Below, one piece after another: positions 8,991-17,935 of a stretch of DNA of 64,000 nt (its first letter is position 1; each line of letters starts with the position of its first letter). Where the stretch lies: the NCBI RefSeq assembly GCF_030131845.1, contig NZ_JASKYM010000002.1, forward strand, positions 124,001 through 188,000, in the 5' to 3' direction. Source of the DNA: Romboutsia sedimentorum. Its GTDB lineage: Bacteria; Bacillota; Clostridia; Peptostreptococcales; Peptostreptococcaceae. Under the pieces are notes generated by a model, which was not told the DNA's origin, made no database searches, and was given only the letters and a program-made list of their open reading frames with translations. Both the position numbers and the translations under genes were made by a program.

Positions 8991-10718
8991 TTATTTTTGT
9001 CTTTTTACAAAATGAGTATGAAGTATATGATGGGCCTTATGAGCACCTGGAGATTCTAAGTATTCATCATATAATTTTATTATCGATGGATTTTCATGTG
9101 ATTTACGTAAAGGTTTATTTTTATCTATTTTGTATAACCCTTGAGCACGTTTTTTTATTATATCAAAATCACCATTGTGATACGGTTGACCGCCACCGCC
9201 AACACATCCACCAGGACATGCCATAACTTCGATTATATGGTATTTACAAGTACCATTTTCTATTTGTTCTAATACATTCCTTGCATTTCCTAATCCACAT
9301 ACAACTGCGACATTTACATTAATTGAGTTTATATTTAGAGTAGCTTCTTTTATACCTTTTATTCCTCTTAACTCTTTAAATTCAACTTTTTCTAAAGTAT
9401 CTTTAGTTATCCATTCATAAGCAGTACGAAGAGCAGCTTCTAAAACTCCACCAGTAGTACCAAATATTACAGATGCTCCACTAGATTCTCCTAGTGGATG
9501 GTCAAAATCATCTTCTTCTAAATTAGTAAAGTTTATACCTGCTTCTTTTATCATTCTTGCTAATTCTCTAGTAGTTATTACTGTGTCAACATCTTGAATA
9601 TTGTCAACTGACAATTCTTCACGAGATGCTTCAAATTTTTTAGCAACGCAAGGCATAACTGCTACTACATACATATCTTCTGGTTTTTTGTTAAGCTTTT
9701 TAGGAAGATATGATTTTGCTATTGCCCCAAACATTTGTTGTGGAGATTTACAAGATGATGGATGATTTAAAAGTTCTGGTTTTTGGTGTTCTATAAATTT
9801 TACCCATGCAGGGCAACAGCTTGTAAGTATAGGTAAGTTTTCACCAGATTGTAATCTGTCTATAAACTCATTTGCTTCTTCCATTATAGTTAAGTCAGCT
9901 GCAAAGTCAGTATCAAACACCATATCAAATCCTAATTTTCTTAGTGCAGTAACTATTTTACCAGTAACTATAGAACCAATTTCCATGCCAAATTCTTCTC
10001 CAAGAGCAACTCTAACTGCAGGAGCTATTTGAACAACAACCTTTTTATTATCATCATCAATAGCATCCCATACATTTTTTATGTTGTTAACTTCTGTTAA
10101 TGCACCAGTTGGGCATACTGCAACACATTGACCACAGTATGTGCAAGATGTTTTTTCTAAATCCTTTTCGGTAGAACTTATAACTTTTTTGTATCCGTTA
10201 TCTATTTCTGTTAATAAATTAACAGTTTGGACTTTATTACACATAACTTCACACTTTCTGCAAAGTATGCATTTTTCAGGGTCTCTAACTATTGATTTAC
10301 TAGAATTATCTATTTCATATCTTAATTTTGGTTTAACTACATTTAAATTTCTCACTCCACAGTCAGCTGCTATGGACTGTAGGGCACAATCATTATGCTT
10401 TTCACATAATAAACAATCTTGTGGATGTGTTTCTAATATTTTTTCTATAGCTTTTTTACGAGCAGTTTTAGATTTTTCAGAATGAGTGTATATTCTCATG
10501 TTTTCAACTGGGTAAGAAGAACATGAGTTAAGTAAACCTAAATTAGTATCTACTTTACATACGCCACATGACGCACATTCGTCTATATTTATATCTTTAA
10601 ATCTTAAACTACATATATGAGGTATATCTATGTTTAAAGATTTTGCTATTTCAAGAATTGTGTTGCTATTATCGATTTTAACGTTGCTATCATTTATGAA
10701 TATATTAATAAAACTCAT
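8991..10718 (-). CDS. [FeFe] hydrogenase, group A, with N-terminal Fe-S domains
   Basis: Reversible H2 oxidation/proton reduction. 575 residues, essentially the length of the clostridial CpI enzyme. Order: [2Fe-2S] domain (residues about 1-75), His-Cys3 cluster region (HPQDCLLCEKHNDC), two [4Fe-4S] motifs (CILCRKCEVMC and CTYCGQCVAVC), then the H-cluster domain with TSCCPAW near 298, MPCVAKK near 354 and MACPGGCVGGGGQP near 498. All H-cluster cysteines are present. Divergent from fdhF with 145 bp between them, and convergent with its maturases. It could take electrons from ferredoxin or pair with the formate dehydrogenase; no NADH-binding subunit is encoded here. Confidence 0.96.
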   Translation of the reverse strand: MSFINIFINDSNVKIDNSNTILEIAKSLNIDIPHICSLRFKDINIDECASCGVCKVDTNLGLLNSCSSYPVENMRIYTHSEKSKTARKKAIEKILETHPQDCLLCEKHNDCALQSIAADCGVRNLNVVKPKLRYEIDNSSKSIVRDPEKCILCRKCEVMCNKVQTVNLLTEIDNGYKKVISSTEKDLEKTSCTYCGQCVAVCPTGALTEVNNIKNVWDAIDDDNKKVVVQIAPAVRVALGEEFGMEIGSIVTGKIVTALRKLGFDMVFDTDFAADLTIMEEANEFIDRLQSGENLPILTSCCPAWVKFIEHQKPELLNHPSSCKSPQQMFGAIAKSYLPKKLNKKPEDMYVVAVMPCVAKKFEASREELSVDNIQDVDTVITTRELARMIKEAGINFTNLEEDDFDHPLGESSGASVIFGTTGGVLEAALRTAYEWITKDTLEKVEFKELRGIKGIKEATLNINSINVNVAVVCGLGNARNVLEQIENGTCKYHIIEVMACPGGCVGGGGQPYHNGDFDIIKKRAQGLYKIDKNKPLRKSHENPSIIKLYDEYLESPGAHKAHHILHTHFVKRQK

Positions 10719-10863
10719 TGTATTAGCTCCTATATTATGATATTTTATATTTGTGAAATAAAATCTAATATAAAAGAAAGTATACTACAAAAATTAAAAA
10801 CTGTATACAAAATTCAAGACTTTAAGATTCAATATCAAAAACAATACTTTAGGAGTGATTTAA

Positions 10864-13542
10864 GTGTTAAACATCAAAGTTAATGGTACAAAACTTCAAG
10901 TTAATGAAAATTTAACTATACTTGAAGCTTGTAAAGACATAGATATAGAAATACCAAATTTTTGTTATGATGAAAGATTAGTTCCGCACGCTTATTGTGG
11001 GATTTGTGTAGTAGAAGTTGAAGGTGAAAATGAATTAGTTCACGCTTGTTCAACAAAAGTTGAAGAAGGTATGAAAATAAATACTAATAGTAGAAAAGTA
11101 AGAAGTTCAAGAGCTAAGGTTTTAGAAAATATTATGTGTGACCATGCACTTGAATGTACGACTTGTATAAGAACAGGTAATTGTAAATTACAAGATTATT
11201 CAAATGAATATTCTTATTCAATAGACAAACAAAGAGTCCAAAGTGAATCATCTAAAAAAGAATTATTGCCAATCGATGACAGCAATCCTTTATTTATATA
11301 TGACCCAAATAAATGTATTAAATGTAAAAAGTGTTTTAGAGTTTGTGAAGAACTTCAAAGTACACATGGTATAGAGTGTGACTTAAGAGGATATCAAATA
11401 GATAGAAGAGATGAACTTATAGAAAAGATAGGAAAGCCTGAGTGTGTTTCTTGTGGAAACTGTGTTTCAGTTTGCCCAGTAGGAGCATTAACACCTAAAA
11501 AAGGTGAGTTTTATAATACAAAAAAAGTTAGAACAACTTGTCCTTATTGTGGGGTAGGATGTCAATTTGACTTAAAAGTTAAAAATAATATTATTGTTGG
11601 AGTAGAGCCAGCTAATGGTGATTCTAACAAAGGGTTACTATGTGTTAAAGGGAAATTTGGATATAAATTTGTAAATCATCCAGAGAGGCTAACAACTCCA
11701 CTAATAAAGAAAAATGGAAACTTTGAAGAAGCTACTTGGGAAGAAGCTTATGATTTTATAGCAAATAAATTTAATTCTATAAAAGAAAAACATGGATCTA
11801 GTGCTTTTGCAGGTTTAACTTCAGCAAGATGTACTAACGAAGAAAACTTCTTATTCCAAAAGATGGTTAGAGTAGTTATGAACAACAATAACATTGATCA
11901 CTGCGCACGTTTATGACATTCGTCTACAGTTGCAGGTCTTGCAACTACATTAGGTAGCGGTGCTATGACAAATAGTATAGATGAAACAGAGAATAATGAT
12001 GTGATTTTTGTAATAGGTTCAAACACAACAGAAAATCACCCAGTAATAGGTGCAAAGATGAAAATGGCTTTAGAAAAGGGTGCAAAACTTATAGTAGCAG
12101 ACCCTAGAAGAATAGAGTTAGCAGATTATGCAGATGTTTATTTCCAATTAAATCCTGCATCAAATATAGCGCTTTTAAATTCTATGATGAATGTAATAAT
12201 AAAAGAAAATCTTCAAGATATGAAATATATAAAAGAACATACTGAAAATTATGAAGCTTTAGTTGAATTAGTTAAAGATTATACTCCAGAAAAAGCATCA
12301 CAAATATGTGGTGTTAGTGCTGATGATATAAGAAAAGCTGCAAGAATATACGCAACTTCAGATAAAGCAGCCATCTATTATTGTATGGGAATAACTCAAC
12401 ATAGTAATGGTACTCATAATGTTATAGCTGTTTCAAATTTAGCATTACTTTGTGGAAATATAGGTAAAGAATTTGCAGGAGTAAATCCATTAAGAGGTCA
12501 AAATAATGTTCAAGGTGCTTGTGATATGGGAGGACTTCCAAACGTATTAACTGGATACCAAAAATACACTGATGAAGTAATAGAAAAATATGAAAAAGAG
12601 TGGAATGTTAGCTTAAGTAGAGAAGACGGCTTAACTATACCTGAGATAATGCATGAAGTAGAAGAAGAAAAGATAAAATTCTTATACATAATGGGTGAAA
12701 ACCCAATGATAACAGATCCAGATACTAATCATATAAAACATGCACTAGAAACTATAGAGTGCCTAGTTGTTCAAGATTTATTCTTAACAGAAACAGCTCA
12801 ATTTGCAGATGTAGTTTTACCAGGTGCATCATTTGCAGAAAAAGATGGCACGTTCTCAAACACTGAAAGAAGAATTCAAAGGGTTAGAAAAGCAGTAGAA
12901 CCAGTAGGTAGTTCTAAGCCTGACTGGGTTATACTTACTGAAGTTATGAACAAATTAGGGTATGATGTAAACTACGATTCACCATCAGATATATTTGATG
13001 AAATAGCTAGACTTACACCTCAATATGGAGGAATAAGTTATGAAAGATTAGAAAAGAAAACATTACAGTGGCCTTGTCCAACTAAAGATCATGAAGGAAC
13101 TAAATATCTTCATGCTGACAAGCCCATTAAAGGAAAAGGAACTTTTGTACCTACAGATTATATAAAAAGTTATGAAGAAATAAATAGTGATTACCCATAC
13201 TTACTTATAAATGGAAGGGTATTATATCACTACCATTCAAGAACTATGACTGGTAAGGTTGATGAATTAAACGAATTAAGCGGCAAGTCATTTATAGAAA
13301 TAAATCCAAATACAGCTAGAAAATTAAAAATAGCTGATGGAGAAAGATTAAAAATTTCTTCAAGAAGAGGAGAAATAGAAACTACTGCTAAAATAACAGA
13401 TATAGTAGAAGAAGACATATTCTTTATGCCTTTCCACTTTGCAGATGGAGCAGCAAACTATTTAAGTAATACAACATTAGATGAAATATGTAAAATACCA
13501 GATTTAAAGTTATGTGCTATAAAAGTTGAAAAATTAAAATAA
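10864..13542 (+). CDS. fdhF: Selenocysteine-containing formate dehydrogenase, alpha subunit
   Basis: Interconverts formate and CO2 at a molybdenum or tungsten bis-MGD centre. Two open frames (10864-11916 and onward to 13542) join through an in-frame TGA at 11914-11916. The context CARL-U-HSSTVAG is the catalytic selenocysteine site, so the product is 892 residues with Sec at 351. N-terminal NuoG-like part: [2Fe-2S] domain, His/Cys cluster (HALECTTC), two [4Fe-4S] motifs (CIKCKKC, CVSCGNC). The MopB domain opens with CPYCGVGC. GTG start, AGGAG eight bases upstream. The length and N-terminal domain resemble NAD(P)- or ferredoxin-linked tungsten-selenium enzymes. The adjacent tungstate importer favours tungsten (inference). 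Confidence 0.95.
11914..11948 (+). promoter_or_regulatory. SECIS element with UGA selenocysteine codon of fdhF
   Basis: The TGA at 11914-11916 is followed by a hairpin: bases 11928-11934 pair with 11940-11946, closing the five-base loop GGTCT at 11935-11939. The apical part is almost the same as in the E. coli fdhF SECIS (AGGTCT loop over a GTTGC stem, from memory). The distance from TGA to loop, about 18 bases, suits SelB recognition. Confidence 0.9.
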
Positions 13543-13550
13543 GTGAAAAA

Positions 13551-13585
13551 TAGTAGTAGTGCTTTAAGCACTACTACTATTAAAA
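13551..13585 (+). terminator. Hairpin after fdhF, probable terminator
   Basis: Perfect 12-bp stem 13551-13562 with 13568-13579, loop of 5. A-rich upstream, but only a short T run follows, so termination may be partial and allow read-through into fdhD. Confidence 0.6.
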
Positions 13586-13715
13586 GTAGGCTTATTTAAA
13601 TGAATATATAAAGATATAATTATTTTTTTATATAAGTATATAATATTTTATTTTGAGGAAATAAAGAGGATTTTATCAAAATATATTGTATAAATATGTA
13701 GAGGATGTGAAAAAA

Positions 13716-14486
13716 ATGGATATTACTAAAAAATATATTATAGAAAAATATAAAGATAAAGAAGTATTTCAAGAAGAAGATATAGTAGTAACAGAATATC
13801 CGTTTACGTTGTTTTTAAATGGAAATGATTTTATAACATTACTATGTTCTCCAAAATCTTTAAAAAATTTAGTTATAGGATTTCTACATTCAGAAGGTAT
13901 TATAAAGTCTATGAATGATATTGAAAATATACGAATTGATGAAGAAAAAGGATATGCACATGTTAAATTATACAATATAAATAAATTCGTAGAAAACCTA
14001 TATGGCAAAAGAACTATAACTACTGGATGTGGAAAAGGAAGTATATTTTACAATGTTATAGATTCTTTAAAATGTAAGAAAAACGATAATAAGATGGATT
14101 TAGAATATGAAAAAATACTAGAAATAATGAAAATATTTAATAAAAAGTCTGAACTATTTTTTGAAACTGGCGGTGTACATAGCGTAGGGTTAATAGATAA
14201 TGATGATATATTATATTTTGAAGAAGATATAGGAAGACACAATGCACTTGATAAGATAATTGGAAATTGTTTAATAGACAATATAAATATAGAAAACAAA
14301 ATAGTGATAACTAGCGGAAGAATTACTTCTGAAATAGTTTTAAAATGCGCAAAACTTGGAATTGGATGTATAATTTCAAGATCTGCTCCTACAAATCTAG
14401 CAATAGATATGGGTAAAAAACTAAACATTGAAATAATTGGATTTGCTAGAGGTAACAGATTAAATGTCTACAATAAATATATTTAA
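13716..14486 (+). CDS. fdhD: FdhD, sulfurtransferase for formate dehydrogenase activation
   Basis: Passes sulfur from a cysteine desulfurase to the Mo/W-bis-MGD cofactor, which formate dehydrogenases need for activity. 256 residues from the ATG at 13716, preferred because AGAGGAT lies ten bases upstream; an in-frame TTG at 13686 lacks a ribosome site. Family blocks: TTGCGKGS, ETGGVHSVGL, EDIGRHNALDK, TSGRITSEI, SRSAPTNLA and FARGNRLNVY. The CxxC of E. coli FdhD appears here as CGKG, with only the first Cys. Followed 17 bases later by tupA. Confidence 0.94.
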   Translation: MDITKKYIIEKYKDKEVFQEEDIVVTEYPFTLFLNGNDFITLLCSPKSLKNLVIGFLHSEGIIKSMNDIENIRIDEEKGYAHVKLYNINKFVENLYGKRTITTGCGKGSIFYNVIDSLKCKKNDNKMDLEYEKILEIMKIFNKKSELFFETGGVHSVGLIDNDDILYFEEDIGRHNALDKIIGNCLIDNINIENKIVITSGRITSEIVLKCAKLGIGCIISRSAPTNLAIDMGKKLNIEIIGFARGNRLNVYNKYI

Positions 14487-14503
14487 ATAAAAGGAGAAAT
14501 ATT

Positions 14504-15367
14504 ATGAAATTAAAAAGAAAGATAGGTATTTTAACGTTAGCACTTTTAACAGCTACATCGATTACAGCTTGTACAAATAAAAATCAAAATCAAGCAACTA
14601 AAGAAACAAAACCAAGTTCTAATTTAATATTAGCAACTACAACTAGTACTCAAGATAGCGGTCTTTTAGATGACTTACTACCAAAGTTTACTAAAGAAAC
14701 TAATATTGAAGTTAAAACTATAGCAGTTGGAACTGGTAAAGCAATAGAAATGGGAGAAAAAGGTGAAGCAGATGTATTGTTAGTTCATGATACTAAATCT
14801 GAAGAAAAATTTGTTAAAGATGGATTTGCTAAAGAAAGACATGATGTAATGTACAATGATTTTATAATAGTTGGACCTAAAAATGATCCATTAAAATTAA
14901 AAGAGATTACAGGTGAAAATAAAACTGAAGATGCTTTAAAGAAAATATATGAAGATAAGGGAATGTTCATATCAAGAGCAGATGATTCAGGAACAAATAA
15001 AAAAGAACTTAAATTATGGAAAAGTGTTGAGTTAAAACCAGAGGGAGACTGGTATGTTGAAGCAGGGTCTGGAATGGGCGAAGTATTAAAAATGGCTAGC
15101 GAAAAGCAAGCATATACTATAACAGATAGAGGAACTTTCTTAGCTATGAAAGACAAGTTAAACTTAGATGTAGTTGTTGAAAACGATAAAAATTTAAAGA
15201 ATCAATATGGAGTAATGTGTGTTAACCCAGATAAATTTAAAAATATAAACTCTAAAGATGCTAAAAAGTTTGAAGAGTGGATATTAAACGAAAAAACTCA
15301 AAAGGATATAAGTGAGTTTAAAAAAGCAGAGTACGGACAATCATTATTCAATCCAAATGCTAAATAG
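14504..15367 (+). CDS. tupA: Tungstate ABC transporter substrate-binding lipoprotein TupA
   Basis: Captures tungstate outside the cell. 287 residues. A lipoprotein signal peptide (MKLKRK, hydrophobic stretch, lipobox ITAC near residue 23) would be processed by Lgt and signal peptidase II. The mature part starts with the hallmark ATTTSTQDSGLL, and VGTGKAIEMGEKGEADVLL, ISRADDSGTNKKE and ITDRGTFL are typical of TupA rather than ModA. Heads tupABC, which is followed without gap by moeA. Tungstate specificity is by family resemblance. Confidence 0.93.
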   Translation: MKLKRKIGILTLALLTATSITACTNKNQNQATKETKPSSNLILATTTSTQDSGLLDDLLPKFTKETNIEVKTIAVGTGKAIEMGEKGEADVLLVHDTKSEEKFVKDGFAKERHDVMYNDFIIVGPKNDPLKLKEITGENKTEDALKKIYEDKGMFISRADDSGTNKKELKLWKSVELKPEGDWYVEAGSGMGEVLKMASEKQAYTITDRGTFLAMKDKLNLDVVVENDKNLKNQYGVMCVNPDKFKNINSKDAKKFEEWILNEKTQKDISEFKKAEYGQSLFNPNAK

Positions 15368-15376
15368 GAGATTTAT

Positions 15377-16066
15377 ATGAATTATATAATAGAAGGATTT
15401 AAAAATAGTATTGAACTATTAGTAAGCTTTGATAAAAATTTATACGATATAATATTTTTATCTTTGAAAGTTTCATGTATTGCTACTTTTATATCTTCTA
15501 TAATTATGATTCCTTTAGGTGTATACAGTGGTATAACTGGCTTTAAGTTTAAAGCATTATTTTCTAGATTAGTATATACATTTATGAGTATTCCATCTGT
15601 AATAGTTGGGCTTGTAATTTCTATAATACTAACTAGAAATGGGCCACTAGGTTTTTTAAATCTGATGTATACACCTTATGTAATGATAATAGCTCAAAGT
15701 GTTTTAATTTCACCTTTAATTTTAGGTCTTACATATAACCTTAGTAAATCTAGGGGTAAGGATATAAAAGAGATGGGTGTAACACTTGGAGCTAATAAAT
15801 TACAAATTGTAATCCTTGTTATTAAGGAATTAAAAGAAGATATGTTGATGAATAATATAACTGCATTTTCAAGAGCGATTTCAGAGGTTGGGGCAGTTAT
15901 GGTTGTTGGTGGTAATATAAAAGGATGCACAAGAGTTATGACGACATCTATAGCTATGTATAATTCTATGGGAGACTATTCTATGGCAATAGCTTTGGGG
16001 ATAGTTTTACTTTTGATATCATTTATTATTAATAACATAACTTATACTTATAGTATGGAGGATTAA
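15377..16066 (+). CDS. tupB: Tungstate ABC transporter permease TupB
   Basis: Membrane channel subunit of the Tup importer. 229 residues with about five hydrophobic segments. The permease EAA loop is recognisable as EMGVTLGANKLQ, and AFSRAISEVGAVMVVGGNIKG is typical of tungstate/molybdate/sulfate permeases. Nine bases after tupA and two before tupC, so co-translated. Confidence 0.93.
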   Translation: MNYIIEGFKNSIELLVSFDKNLYDIIFLSLKVSCIATFISSIIMIPLGVYSGITGFKFKALFSRLVYTFMSIPSVIVGLVISIILTRNGPLGFLNLMYTPYVMIIAQSVLISPLILGLTYNLSKSRGKDIKEMGVTLGANKLQIVILVIKELKEDMLMNNITAFSRAISEVGAVMVVGGNIKGCTRVMTTSIAMYNSMGDYSMAIALGIVLLLISFIINNITYTYSMED

Positions 16067-16068
16067 GT

Positions 16069-16698
16069 ATGAATATAGTGATAAAAAATTTAAAAAAATA
16101 CTATAAAGATAAGTTGATATTAGATATACCATACTTAGAAATTAAAAAAAATGAAATAACTGGAATAGTTGGAGAAAATGGATGTGGCAAAAGCACTTTA
16201 TTAAATATAATAAGTGGAATTGATAAAAATTTTAGTGGGAAAATTTACTATAATGATAAAGAATTAAATAATGAAATTTCAAAAAACATCACTTTGGTTT
16301 TTCAAAAACCAAGGCTTTTAAATAGTGCAGTTTATAAAAATTTATCTTATCCATTAAGTCTTAGAAAAATTAAAAAAGAAGATAAAAAAAATGAAATTGA
16401 AAAAATATTAAAACTTTTAGAAATAGAAAATTTAAAAGATAAAAAGGCTACTAAATTATCTGGAGGAGAGCAACAAAAAGTTGCATTAGCTAGAGCTCTA
16501 ATATTTAAACCAAAAGTATTGATGTTAGATGAAGCAACCTCAAATATAGATTGTGATTATAAAAAAACTATTGAAAAGATTATTGTTAATTATAATACTA
16601 ATGAAAATAATACAATTATATTAGTTTCTCACGATAAAGAACAAATAAAATCTTTATGTGATAATGTAATTTTTTTAGATAAACAGGAGGGAAATTAA
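16069..16698 (+). CDS. tupC: Tungstate ABC transporter ATP-binding protein TupC
   Basis: ATPase driving tungstate import. 209 residues. Walker A GENGCGKST (near 35), Q-loop VFQKPRLL, signature LSGGEQQK, Walker B VLMLDEATSNID and switch His in LVSHDKEQ are all intact. It ends directly at the moeA start, linking metal uptake to metal insertion. It lacks the C-terminal MOP domain seen in ModC proteins. Confidence 0.94.
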   Translation: MNIVIKNLKKYYKDKLILDIPYLEIKKNEITGIVGENGCGKSTLLNIISGIDKNFSGKIYYNDKELNNEISKNITLVFQKPRLLNSAVYKNLSYPLSLRKIKKEDKKNEIEKILKLLEIENLKDKKATKLSGGEQQKVALARALIFKPKVLMLDEATSNIDCDYKKTIEKIIVNYNTNENNTIILVSHDKEQIKSLCDNVIFLDKQEGN

Positions 16699-17925
16699 AT
16701 GGACTTTTTTAATGTGATGTCTGTTGATGAAGTTAAAGATATTTTAGTTAAGAATTTTAAAAATATAAAAATAGAAACTGAAAAAGTAAGCATTTTAGAT
16801 TCTTATGAAAAAGTTTTAAGTAAAGATATAATATCTCAAATTAATGTCCCTGAATTTAATCGTTCAACTGTTGATGGATATGCTATAAAAAGCAAAGATA
16901 GCCATGGTTGTAGCGATTTTATGCCTTCTTTTTTAGATGTTTTAGGAGAAGTTAGAATGGGAGAAGCTGTAAACATTGATATAAACAATGGTCAGTGCAT
17001 ATATGTCCCAACAGGAGGCATGATTCCTAAAAGCAGTGATTGCGTTATTATGATAGAACATGTTGAAAAACTAGATGAAAATACTATTGCAATTCATAAG
17101 CCTATATCAACTGGAGAAAATGTGGTTTATAAAGGTGATGATATTAAAGAAAACGAAAAAGTATTAAGTAAAGGAACAAAAATAACTTCTCAAGATATAG
17201 GCGTTTTAGCAGCACTTGGTGTTAATGAAGTAGAGATTTATAAGCCTATAAAATTCACTATAATATCTAGTGGAGATGAAATTATAGATTTAGATGAAAA
17301 GTTAGAGTTTGGAAAAATTAGAGATATAAATGGATATGCACTTTATTCACTTATAAAAAATTTAGGTGGAAGTATTGTAAAAAGAACTATAGTTAAAGAT
17401 AAATATGATTTATTAAGAGATGAAGTTTTAAATGGAATAAATAGTAGTGATATAGTATTGATTTCAGGAGGTAGCTCCGTTGGAACTAAAGACTATACTT
17501 ATGATGTAATAAATTCATTTGATGGACAAGGCGTTTTAGTTCATGGAATTTCTCTAAAACCAGGCAAGCCAACTATAATAGGAGAATGTCAAAATAAACC
17601 TGTCATAGGTCTTCCGGGGCATCCTGTATCTGCCATAATAGTTTTCAAGATATTTATAGAGTATTTAGTTAATGAAATACTAGATATTAATATAAATAAA
17701 TATACTGTTAGTGCGATAATAGATAAAAATTTACATTCTTCACCGGGAAAAAGAACTTATCAAATGGTAAGCTTAGAAGAAGTTGATAATAAGTATTATG
17801 CTAGACCTATGTTTGGAAAATCTTCCATGATAACATTACTATCAAAATCTTGTGGATATGTGATTATAGATGAAAATTGTGAAGGTCTATATAAAGAACA
17901 AGAAGTAAAAGTTCATTTATTATAA
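16699..17925 (+). CDS. moeA: Molybdopterin molybdenumtransferase MoeA
   Basis: Inserts molybdate or tungstate into adenylylated molybdopterin. 408 residues, standard length. Motifs: FNRSTVDGYAIKS (residues about 53-65), YVPTGGMIPKSSDCVIMIEH, SSGDEI, ISGGSSVGTKDYT and GLPGHPVSAI. GGAGG lies at the end of tupC, and the ATG follows its stop. A second, longer MoeA-type gene lies ten bases downstream. The tungstate importer upstream suggests tungsten may be the preferred metal. Confidence 0.95.
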   Translation: MDFFNVMSVDEVKDILVKNFKNIKIETEKVSILDSYEKVLSKDIISQINVPEFNRSTVDGYAIKSKDSHGCSDFMPSFLDVLGEVRMGEAVNIDINNGQCIYVPTGGMIPKSSDCVIMIEHVEKLDENTIAIHKPISTGENVVYKGDDIKENEKVLSKGTKITSQDIGVLAALGVNEVEIYKPIKFTIISSGDEIIDLDEKLEFGKIRDINGYALYSLIKNLGGSIVKRTIVKDKYDLLRDEVLNGINSSDIVLISGGSSVGTKDYTYDVINSFDGQGVLVHGISLKPGKPTIIGECQNKPVIGLPGHPVSAIIVFKIFIEYLVNEILDININKYTVSAIIDKNLHSSPGKRTYQMVSLEEVDNKYYARPMFGKSSMITLLSKSCGYVIIDENCEGLYKEQEVKVHLL

Positions 17926-17935
17926 GGGGAGCGCT

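Noticed and set aside
8963-9226. 87-residue plus-strand ORF after hydG
   Set aside because: It begins in the terminator and lies antisense to the well-conserved hydrogenase C-terminus; no ribosome site and no recognisable domain.
10719-10863. Shared Rex or FNR-type operator between the hydrogenase and fdhF
   Set aside because: Only weak partial matches; no palindrome of convincing length.
10864-11916. fdhF as a truncated pseudogene with a separate downstream gene starting at 11965
   Set aside because: The in-frame TGA sits at the catalytic selenocysteine position, is followed by a SECIS hairpin, and the frame continues without shift to a normal C-terminus.
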